Shown here in pieces: positions 7,539 to 13,651 of a stretch of 13,651 nucleotides of DNA (positions are counted from its first letter, which is position 1; each line of letters starts with the position of its first letter). The stretch comes from Pseudomonadota bacterium (GTDB taxonomy: Bacteria > Pseudomonadota > Gammaproteobacteria > Burkholderiales > Burkholderiaceae_C), in contig JAEXBL010000190.1 of NCBI GenBank assembly GCA_023394015.1, positions 1 to 13,651 on the forward strand, in the 5' to 3' direction. The notes beneath the pieces were generated by a model that was not told where the DNA came from, searched no databases, and was given only the letters and a program-made list of their open reading frames with translations. The position numbers and the translations under genes were made by a program.

Positions 7539-9647
7539 TCAGCGCACCCGCATCCCCGGCTGCGCGCCGGGGGTGGGCTCCAGCACGTAAATGCCGGGGT
7601 GGGCCTTTTCGTCGCCGTGGCTGGCGGCCAGCACCATGCCTTCGCTGACGCCGAACTTCATCTTGCGCGGCGCCAGGTTGGCGACCAGCACGGTGAGCTT
7701 GCCCTTGAGCTGCTCGGGTTGGTAGCTGCTGGCGATGCCGCTGAAGACGTTGCGCAGCTTGGGCTGGCCGTCGGCGTCGGTCTCGCCGGCGTCCAGCGTC
7801 AGGCGCAGCAGCTTGGTCGAGCCTTCGACGGCGGCGCAGTCGACGATCTTGGCGATGCGCAGATCAACCTTGAGAAAGTCGTCGGTGCCGATGGTGGGCG
7901 CCAGCGGCTCGCCACCGGGGGCGAGCGCGGTGCTGCCGGCTTCGGTGGGCATGGCTACCAATGCCTGCGGGGCGGGTGCTGGCGGCTCAAACAAGGCGTC
8001 CAGCTGCTTGGCGTCGACGCGCTGCATCAGGTGCTTGTAGCTGCCAATCTGCGCGCCTTCGCCGAGCGGTTTGAGCGCGTCGTCGAAGCGCTCCGGCGGC
8101 ACCATGAGGAAGAACGCCACCTCGGCCGCCAGCTGGGGTAGCACCGGCTTGAGGTAGATGGTGAGGATGCGGAAGGCCTCGATGCAGGTGCTGCACACGT
8201 CGTGCAGGCGACCTTCCATGCCGTCCTGCTTGGCCAGCTCCCAGGGCTTGTTCTGGTCGACATAGGCGTTCACTCGGTCGCACAGCGCCATCACCTCGCG
8301 CACCACGCGGGCGGTGTCGCGCTGCTCGTAGTGCTGGGTGATGTGGGGCAGGGCGTCGCGCAAGAAGGTCAGCAACTGGTCGCCGTCGGGCGACACCGCG
8401 CCCAGGCGGCCGCCGAAGCGCTTGGCGATGAAGCCGGCGGCGCGGCTGGCGATGTTGATGTACTTGCCCACCAGGTCGGCATTCACCCGGGCCATGAAGT
8501 CGTCGGCGTTGAAGTCGATGTCCTCGTTGCGGCCCGACAGCTTGGCGGCCAGGTAGTAGCGCAGCCATTCGGCGTTCATGCCGAGCTTGAGGTACTTGAG
8601 CGGGTCCAGGCCGGTGCCGCGGCTCTTGCTCATCTTCTCGCCGTTGTTGACGGTGAGAAAGCCGTGCACGAACACGCCGTCGGGCACCTTGCGGCCACTG
8701 AACTTCAGCATCGCCGGCCAGAAAAGGGTGTGAAAGGTGATGATGTCCTTGCCGATGAAGTGGTATTGCTCCAGATCGGGCTGGGCCATGTAGGCGTCGT
8801 AGCTCTCGCCGCGCTTTTCCAGCAGGTTCTTCAGGCTGGCCAGGTAGCCGATGGGCGCGTCGAGCCAGACGTAGAAGTACTTGCCCGGCGCGTCGGGGAT
8901 CTCGATGCCGAAGTAGGGCGCGTCGCGGCTGATGTCCCAGTCGCCCATCTTGGGCTGGCCGTCCTCGCCGGGGGCGATCCATTCGGTGATCTTGTTCAGC
9001 ACCTCGGGCTGCACGGTGCCGCTGGTGGTCCATTCGCGCAAAAAGTCGATGCAGCGCGGATCGGACAGCCTGAAGAAGAAGTGCTCGCTGCTTTTCAGCT
9101 CGGGCTTGGCGCCGCTGAGGGCCGAATACGGTTCGATCAGCTCGGTGGGCGCGTAGACGGCGCCGCAGACCTCGCAGTTGTCGCCGTACTGGTCCTTGGC
9201 GTGGCAGTTGGGGCACTCGCCCTTGATGAAGCGGTCGGGCAGGAACATGCCCTTTTCGGGGTCGAAGAACTGCTCGATGGTGCGCGTCTCGATCAGGCCG
9301 TTGGCCTTCAGGTCCTTGTAGATGGCCTGCGAGATGGTGGTGTTCTCGGGGCTGTGCGTGCTGTGCCAGTTGTCGAAACTGATCAGGAACCCGTCCAGGT
9401 ACTGCTGGCGGCCGGCGGCGATGGCGGCCACGAACTGCTCGGGCGTCTGGCCGGCCTTCTCGGCGGCGATCATGATCGGCGCGCCGTGCGCGTCGTCGGC
9501 GCCGACGAAGTTCACCGCATGGCCCTGCATGCGCTGGTAGCGCACCCAGATGTCGGCCTGGATGTACTCCATGATGTGGCCGATGTGGAAGGTGCCGTTG
9601 GCGTACGGCAGGGCGGTGGTGACGAAGATCTGGCGGGGGGCGGACAT
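7539..9647 (-). CDS. metG: Methionyl-tRNA synthetase (MetG)
   Basis: MetG charges initiator and elongator tRNA-Met with methionine using ATP. The 702-residue protein is full length and of the E. coli-like, C-terminally extended type. The class I signatures are intact: FHIGH at 20-24 and KMSKS at 338-342. The zinc-binding insert has four cysteines, C145 and C148 (CPNC) and C158 and C161 (CEVC). The helical anticodon-binding domain spans about 390-550. A Pro/Ala-rich linker (553-583) leads to a C-terminal tRNA-binding (EMAP-II-like) domain at about 586-702 with [12 protein letters not shown] and [13 protein letters not shown], which normally supports dimerisation. The ATG at 9645-9647 gives the expected [18 protein letters not shown]; no clear ribosome-binding site is seen. 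It lies 51 bp downstream of the patatin gene and 52 bp upstream of the antitoxin gene, all on the same strand. Confidence 0.98.
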   Translation of the reverse strand: MSAPRQIFVTTALPYANGTFHIGHIMEYIQADIWVRYQRMQGHAVNFVGADDAHGAPIMIAAEKAGQTPEQFVAAIAAGRQQYLDGFLISFDNWHSTHSPENTTISQAIYKDLKANGLIETRTIEQFFDPEKGMFLPDRFIKGECPNCHAKDQYGDNCEVCGAVYAPTELIEPYSALSGAKPELKSSEHFFFRLSDPRCIDFLREWTTSGTVQPEVLNKITEWIAPGEDGQPKMGDWDISRDAPYFGIEIPDAPGKYFYVWLDAPIGYLASLKNLLEKRGESYDAYMAQPDLEQYHFIGKDIITFHTLFWPAMLKFSGRKVPDGVFVHGFLTVNNGEKMSKSRGTGLDPLKYLKLGMNAEWLRYYLAAKLSGRNEDIDFNADDFMARVNADLVGKYINIASRAAGFIAKRFGGRLGAVSPDGDQLLTFLRDALPHITQHYEQRDTARVVREVMALCDRVNAYVDQNKPWELAKQDGMEGRLHDVCSTCIEAFRILTIYLKPVLPQLAAEVAFFLMVPPERFDDALKPLGEGAQIGSYKHLMQRVDAKQLDALFEPPAPAPQALVAMPTEAGSTALAPGGEPLAPTIGTDDFLKVDLRIAKIVDCAAVEGSTKLLRLTLDAGETDADGQPKLRNVFSGIASSYQPEQLKGKLTVLVANLAPRKMKFGVSEGMVLAASHGDEKAHPGIYVLEPTPGAQPGMRVR

Positions 9648-9698
9648 GCGTGCAATGGTCAGGCAGGGAACCCACCATTCTAGGCAGTGCGGCCCGCG

Positions 9699-10928
9699 TC
9701 AGCCGGTGTCGCCCCCGGGGTCGCGCCAGCCGAAGAAGCGGCAGATGGCCGTGCGCTGCGCCAGCGCGTCGGCGCGGCCCAGGCGCATCAGCGCGCGCGT
9801 GTAACCGGCCTCGAACAGCAGGTAGCTGGCCAGCGCGGCGTTGCGCGCGTCGTGGGCGCCGTCGCGCACGCCCAGCATGCCCAGCAGCGCCCGCACCGCC
9901 TGCGGCAGCGCGTGCAGGTGGTCGCTGGCGATCGCGTCCAGCCGCCGCGAGGGCGTGATGGCCAGCAGCTCGATGTGGCGCAGCGTCGTCTGGCTGCGCC
10001 GGGCGGCCGGCACCAGCGACAGCGTGTGGTTGACGCGCTGCAGCCGCTCCATGTCGGTCGCCAGCGTGTCGAGAAAGATGGCCGACAGCGCATGCCCGGC
10101 CACCTGGGCCAGCGAGGGATAGGCGCTGGGGCCCGCTCCGGCGTCGGGCGGCGGCTGGTGGGCGCGGCCGGCGCCGACCACCAGCACGCGCTCGGCGCCC
10201 AGGTGGATCACCGGCGCAATGGGCGCCATCTGGCGCATCGAGCCATCGCCGTAATAGGCGGTGCGGCCGTCCACCGTCAGGCGCGTGGCCGGAAAGAGGA
10301 AGGGGATGGCGGCCGAGGCCATCAGGTGCTCGACGCCGATGCGTGCCCGCACGGCGCGCCGCTGCGCGCGCGCCCAGTCGGTCATGTCCTCGACGGCCTC
10401 GTAGAAGCTCACGTGCTCGCCGCTGGCGTAGCTGGAGGCGGTGACGGCGAAGCCACTCAGGTGGCCCTGCGCCAGCAGCAGCGGCAGGCGCTCGAACGGC
10501 AGCTGGGCCTGCAGCATCTGGCGCAGGGGCTGGTTGTCGAGCAGCGAATGGGGCTGCAGCCGCGCCCAGCGCGCCAGCGCCCAGCCCATCGACACCAGGC
10601 TGAGCCAGCGGGCGCCGGCGCGCGCCGCGTCCAGCGCCTCGGCGCGGTACACCTGCGTGGCGTGAAAGCCGCGCCAGATGCGCGCCAGCCGGGCCACGGC
10701 GTGGCCGAAGCGGTCCGCCCCGGTGGCCAGGGCCGCCGCATTCATCGCGCCGGCCGAGGTGCCGACGATGATGTCGAACGGCGAGCCGCGCTGGTCCGGG
10801 TGGCTGTGGCGCCGCATCGCCGCCAGCGCCTGCAGCACGCCCACCTGGTAGGCGGCACGGGCGCCGCCGCCCGTCAGCAGCAGCGCGGTGCCGGGGCGGG
10901 CGGGCGAAGCGGCGCGAGGCGTATTCAT
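9699..10928 (-). CDS. Patatin-like phospholipase
   Basis: A 409-residue protein with the patatin fold and its Ser-Asp catalytic dyad. The glycine-rich oxyanion loop is TGGGARAAYQVGVL at 19-32, the nucleophile elbow GTSAG at 56-60 (S58), and the catalytic Asp is D228 in YYGDGSMRQMAP. DGS replaces the commoner DGG/DGA, but the Asp is kept. HLMASAAIPFLFPA (201-214) is another family block. Such enzymes hydrolyse phospholipids or other acyl lipids; this substrate is unknown. There is no signal peptide, so it is probably cytoplasmic or peripheral at the inner membrane and not a secreted ExoU-type toxin. A C-terminal region of about 150 residues (260-409) has no motif I recognise. The ATG at 10926-10928 is used. 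It is divergent from apbC and upstream of metG. Confidence 0.9.
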   Translation of the reverse strand: MNTPRAASPARPGTALLLTGGGARAAYQVGVLQALAAMRRHSHPDQRGSPFDIIVGTSAGAMNAAALATGADRFGHAVARLARIWRGFHATQVYRAEALDAARAGARWLSLVSMGWALARWARLQPHSLLDNQPLRQMLQAQLPFERLPLLLAQGHLSGFAVTASSYASGEHVSFYEAVEDMTDWARAQRRAVRARIGVEHLMASAAIPFLFPATRLTVDGRTAYYGDGSMRQMAPIAPVIHLGAERVLVVGAGRAHQPPPDAGAGPSAYPSLAQVAGHALSAIFLDTLATDMERLQRVNHTLSLVPAARRSQTTLRHIELLAITPSRRLDAIASDHLHALPQAVRALLGMLGVRDGAHDARNAALASYLLFEAGYTRALMRLGRADALAQRTAICRFFGWRDPGGDTG

Positions 10929-11013
10929 CGGTGCAGGATGAGGTCTTGCCGGCCCGCCCAGGCAGCCCCGGGGGCGGCGCGACTAGACTACCGGCTCCAC
11001 GGGAAGAGCGCAA

Positions 11014-12105
11014 ATGAGCATTCAGGAACAAGACGTATTGCAGGCCATCGCGGCCGTCATCGACCCCAACACCGGGCAGGACTTCGTGTCCACCAAGCAG
11101 CTGAAGAACCTGCAGGTGAGCGGCGGCGACGTGTCCTTCGACGTCGAGCTGGGCTACCCCGCCAAGAGCCAGATTCCGGCGCTGCGCCAGGCGCTGATCG
11201 CCGCCGTGCGCGGCGTGCCGGGCGTGGCCAACGTGTCGGCCAACGTGACCACCAAGGTGATCGCCCACGCCGTGCAGCGCGGCGTGCAGCTGATGCCGAA
11301 CGTGAAGAACATCATCGCCGTGGCCTCGGGCAAGGGGGGCGTGGGCAAGAGCACCACCGCCGTCAACCTGGCGCTGGCCCTGGCCGCCGAGGGCGCCAGC
11401 GTGGGCCTGCTGGACGCCGACATCTACGGCCCCAGCATGCCGATCATGATGGGCATCGGCGGCAAGCCCGAAAGCCTGGACGGCCAAAGCATGGAGCCGC
11501 TGCAGAACCACGGCGTGCAGGTCAGCTCGATCGGCTTTCTGGTGGACCCGGACGAGGCCATGATCTGGCGCGGCCCCATGGCCAGCCAGGCGCTGGACCA
11601 GCTGCTGCGCCAGACCAACTGGAAGGACCTGGATTACCTGCTGGTCGACATGCCGCCCGGCACCGGCGACATCCAGCTGTCGCTGTCGCAACGCGTGCCG
11701 CTGACCGGCGCGGTGATCGTCACCACGCCACAGGACATCGCCCTGGCCGACGCGCGCAAGGGCGTGGCCATGTTCGAGAAGGTGGGCGTGCCCATCCTGG
11801 GCCTGGTGGAGAACATGGCGGTGCACGTGTGCAGCAACTGCGGGCACGTTGAGCACATCTTCGGCGCCGAGGGCGGCAAGCGCTACGCGGCCGAGAAAGG
11901 CATCGACTACCTGGGCGCGTTGCCGCTGTCGCGCACCATCCGCGAGCAGGCCGATTCGGGCACCCCCAGCGTGGTGGCCGAGCCCGACGGCCAGGCCGCC
12001 GCGCACTACAAGGCGATTGCGCGGCAGGTGGCGCTGAAGGTGGCCGCCAAGGCCAAGGACTTTTCCAGCAAGTTCCCGACCATCACGGTGTCGCGCGATA
12101 CCTGA
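11014..12105 (+). CDS. apbC: Iron-sulfur cluster carrier ATPase ApbC (Mrp/NBP35 family)
   Basis: ApbC is a cytoplasmic P-loop ATPase that carries Fe-S clusters to apoproteins. The 363-residue protein begins with a DUF59/MIP18-type domain (about 5-85: AIAAVIDPNTGQDF, then VSFDVELGYPAKSQI). It continues with the Mrp domain: deviant Walker A ASGKGGVGKST at 104-114, LLDADIYGPSMP at 132-143, VDMPPGTGD at 211-219 and ENMAVHVCSNCGH at 266-278. C273 and C276 form the CxxC that binds a bridging cluster between subunits. The ATG at 11014 is preceded by a purine-rich GGGAAGAG about 5 nt upstream. It is divergent from the patatin gene, with 85 bp between them, and is followed on the same strand by the DUF2726 gene 92 bp later, which seems to have its own promoter. 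Confidence 0.97.
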   Translation: MSIQEQDVLQAIAAVIDPNTGQDFVSTKQLKNLQVSGGDVSFDVELGYPAKSQIPALRQALIAAVRGVPGVANVSANVTTKVIAHAVQRGVQLMPNVKNIIAVASGKGGVGKSTTAVNLALALAAEGASVGLLDADIYGPSMPIMMGIGGKPESLDGQSMEPLQNHGVQVSSIGFLVDPDEAMIWRGPMASQALDQLLRQTNWKDLDYLLVDMPPGTGDIQLSLSQRVPLTGAVIVTTPQDIALADARKGVAMFEKVGVPILGLVENMAVHVCSNCGHVEHIFGAEGGKRYAAEKGIDYLGALPLSRTIREQADSGTPSVVAEPDGQAAAHYKAIARQVALKVAAKAKDFSSKFPTITVSRDT

Positions 12106-12147
12106 GCCGGGGTCGCCTGCTGCCGTCGGGTTACACCAAACGGGTGA

Positions 12148-12176
12148 TTGCCCGCCGCTGCCCGCCGGCGTAAGGT
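12148..12176 (+). promoter_or_regulatory. Candidate promoter for the DUF2726 gene
   Basis: TTGCCC (12148-12153), a 17-bp spacer and TAAGGT (12171-12176), 21 bp before the ATG at 12198. The -35 box matches consensus at 4 of 6 positions and the -10 box at 3 of 6, so this is a weak candidate supported mainly by spacing and position. Confidence 0.35.
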
Positions 12177-12197
12177 GCCCCCACAGGGAGCACCGAC

Positions 12198-12923
12198 ATG
12201 AACCGATTCGACATCGACCGGCTGGCAGAGTGGGCCGGCCTGCAGGGCGGCGACTGGACGCCGCTGCTCAGCACGCTGATCGCCCTGGTGGCGCTGATGG
12301 GGCTGTGGCACGTGCTGCGGCGCACGGCCGACCAGCGCGCGGCGCGCGACTACGACGCCAGCGCCGACTGGTTCTGGCAGACCGCGCCCATCACCGAGGA
12401 GCAGGTGCAACTGCTGCACTACCTGCAGCGCGCCTTTCCGGACGGCGCGGTGCTGTATCGCCCGCGCCTGGCACGCTTTCTGATGGTGCGCAAGAGCCGC
12501 CACCGCCTGAACGCCCAGCAGCGTCTGGCCGCCGGCCAGGTGGATTTTCTGGTCTGCGCCGACGACGGCAAGCCGCTGTTCGCGTTCGAGGTGGATGCGT
12601 TCAAGGCCAAGGGCGATGCGGGCCTGGCGCGCAGCGCGGCCGAGAAGAACCAGATGCTGAAAACCGCCGGCATCCGCCTGATCCGCCTGAAGGGCGCGCT
12701 GGCGCAGTGGCCACCGCCCGAGGTGCTGCGCCTGCGCCTGCTGGCGGCGCAGCGCACGCCGCCGCCGGCGGCCGAGGCGCGGCCCTCGGGCTTTGCGCCG
12801 TCGAGCTTTGGCCACACCGACTTCGTGCCCTCGCGCAGCGCCGATTCGGGCGTGATGGGCCTGAGCGGGCTGATGGGCCTGGCGCCGGCCGACGACCCCT
12901 GGGCCAGCGTGCGCAAGCGTTGA
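12198..12923 (+). CDS. Membrane-anchored DUF2726 domain protein
   Basis: A 241-residue protein with one predicted membrane helix (about 22-40: LLSTLIALVALMGLWHVL) and a cytoplasmic DUF2726 domain (about 65-170). The domain contains QLLHYLQRAF, AVLYRPRLARFLMV, QVDFLVCADDGKPLFAFEVD (114-133) and KNQMLKTAGIRLIRLKG (150-166). DUF2726 is thought to be related to PD-(D/E)xK nuclease folds; D116, E131 and a downstream Lys are compatible, but nuclease activity is an inference. The usual Asp-Asp and His after the second strand are replaced here by VDAFKAK, so the active site may be altered. The Pro/Ala/Ser-rich tail (186-241) looks disordered. GGGAG 7 nt before the ATG supports the start. It follows apbC and converges on the ligase gene. 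Confidence 0.78.
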   Translation: MNRFDIDRLAEWAGLQGGDWTPLLSTLIALVALMGLWHVLRRTADQRAARDYDASADWFWQTAPITEEQVQLLHYLQRAFPDGAVLYRPRLARFLMVRKSRHRLNAQQRLAAGQVDFLVCADDGKPLFAFEVDAFKAKGDAGLARSAAEKNQMLKTAGIRLIRLKGALAQWPPPEVLRLRLLAAQRTPPPAAEARPSGFAPSSFGHTDFVPSRSADSGVMGLSGLMGLAPADDPWASVRKR

Positions 12924-12948
12924 GGCGGCGGCGGCTCCGCCCGCCTCA
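12921..12948. terminator. Hairpin containing both stop codons of the convergent genes
   Basis: TGAGGCGG (12921-12928) pairs perfectly with CCGCCTCA (12941-12948), and a shorter inner stem can form (12929-12931 with 12937-12939). The first three bases are the stop codon of the DUF2726 gene and the last three, read in reverse, are the stop codon of the ligase gene. No T-run follows. It probably acts as a shared termination or 3'-end stabilising structure. Confidence 0.5.
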
Positions 12949-13651
12949 GCCCGCGGCGCGCTCGCGCAGCCTGAAGCGCTGGATCTTGCCGGTGGCGGTC
13001 TTGGGCAGTTCGTCGATGAACTCGATCAGGCGCGGGTACTTGTAGGGCGCCAGGCGGTCCTTCACGAAGGCCTGCAGTTCGTCCGCGCTGGCGCTTTCGC
13101 CGGACTTCAGCACCACGAAGGCCTTGGTCTTGGTCAGGCCGTCGGCATCCGCCACGCCGACCACGGCGGCCTCCAGCACGGCCGGGTGCTGCACCAGCGT
13201 GGCCTCGACCTCGAAGGGGCTGACGTAGATGCCGCTCACCTTCAGCATGTCGTCGCTGCGGCCGCCGTAGGTGTAGCTGCCGTCGTCGGCGTTGCGCACG
13301 TACTTGTCGCCGCTCTTGGTCCAGCCGCCCTGGAAGGTCTCGCGCGTCTTGGCGCGGTTGCCCCAGTACATCATGGCGGCGCTGGGGCCGGCGATGTAGA
13401 GGTCGCCCGGCTCGCCGTCGGGCACGGGGCCGCCGTCGTCGCCGCGCAGCTCGACCTGGTAGCCCGGCACCGGCCAGCCGGTGCTGCCGTAGCGCACCCG
13501 GTCGGGGCGGTTGGACAGGAAGATGTGCAGCATCTCGGTGGAGCCGATGCCATCGACGATATCGACGCCGAAATGCGCCTTGAAGCGCTCGCCGATCTCG
13601 GCGGGCAGCGCCTCACCGGCCGACGACACCAGGCGCATCGCCACGTCTTCG
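12946..13651 (-). CDS. Benzoate-CoA ligase-type AMP-forming acyl-CoA ligase, C-terminal part (5' end outside window)
   Basis: About 235 C-terminal residues of an ANL-superfamily adenylate-forming ligase; the reading frame is open through the right edge and the start is not visible. The stretch DGIGSTEMLHIFLSN is characteristic of the benzoate-CoA ligase family. Other family blocks follow: VRYGSTGWPVPGYQVELR, GDLYIAGPSAAMMYWGN, the hinge region GGRSDDMLKVSGIYVSPFEVE, and the C-terminal catalytic Lys in KTATGKIQRFRLRE. Such enzymes activate benzoate or a hydroxylated or aminated benzoate to its CoA thioester with ATP, feeding aerobic (box) or anaerobic aromatic degradation. No other aromatic-degradation gene is in the window, so the exact substrate is unknown. 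bclA is a possible name if benzoate is confirmed. It converges on the DUF2726 gene. Confidence 0.88.
   Translation of the reverse strand, partial: EDVAMRLVSSAGEALPAEIGERFKAHFGVDIVDGIGSTEMLHIFLSNRPDRVRYGSTGWPVPGYQVELRGDDGGPVPDGEPGDLYIAGPSAAMMYWGNRAKTRETFQGGWTKSGDKYVRNADDGSYTYGGRSDDMLKVSGIYVSPFEVEATLVQHPAVLEAAVVGVADADGLTKTKAFVVLKSGESASADELQAFVKDRLAPYKYPRLIEFIDELPKTATGKIQRFRLRERAAG

Noticed and set aside
9687..11852. A 721-codon plus-strand open frame antisense to the patatin gene and overlapping apbC
   Set aside because: It contains no recognisable domain, and the apbC part is out of frame with the conserved P-loop protein.
7987..12006. A 1339-codon open frame on the minus strand across metG, the patatin gene and apbC
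   Set aside because: It overlaps three well-supported genes out of frame, shows no family motif, and has the biased composition of a shadow frame.

Overview
This GC-rich window looks like chromosomal DNA from a betaproteobacterium of the order Burkholderiales, most likely the family Comamonadaceae. That placement rests on the protein sequences (PanB/PanC, ScpA with a DUF3460 neighbour, MetG, ApbC, a benzoate-CoA ligase-type enzyme), the strong G/C bias at third codon positions, and weak or absent Shine-Dalgarno sites at several genes. It is an inference; there is no rRNA or other marker to fix the genus. No tRNA, rRNA, CRISPR array, transposase or phage gene was seen. No intergenic stretch exceeds 300 bases.

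Left part (1-4.3 kb). On the minus strand, panB and panC, two steps of pantothenate and coenzyme A synthesis, are 25 bp apart; panC runs off the left edge. Divergent from panB on the plus strand is a GTG-started gene for a 372-residue protein resembling the bacterial relatives of archaeal/eukaryotic release factor 1 (baeRF). It converges on scpA (chromosome segregation), which lies downstream of a small DUF3460 gene on the minus strand. Two hairpins sit between the convergent baeRF and scpA genes.

Middle (4.3-7.5 kb). A BamE/SmpA-like lipoprotein gene converges on a SulP-family anion transporter gene. A heptamer-rich inverted repeat lies between them and includes the SulP stop codon. Upstream of the SulP gene is a roughly 130-bp intergenic foldback with three nested paired blocks. 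Then comes a PIN-domain toxin with its ribbon-helix-helix antitoxin. The antitoxin has a recognisable promoter so close to its ATG that the mRNA is predicted to be leaderless.

Right part (7.5-13.65 kb). metG (methionyl-tRNA synthetase) and a patatin-like phospholipase gene are co-oriented on the minus strand. They diverge from apbC (Mrp-type Fe-S cluster carrier), which is followed by a membrane-anchored DUF2726 protein on the plus strand. The window ends inside the C-terminal part of a benzoate-CoA ligase-type gene on the minus strand; a hairpin between it and the DUF2726 gene contains both stop codons.

Most of the content is ordinary core metabolism. The parts that deserve a second look are the orphan baeRF gene, the toxin-antitoxin unit with its compact promoter, and the two repeat structures that bracket the SulP gene.
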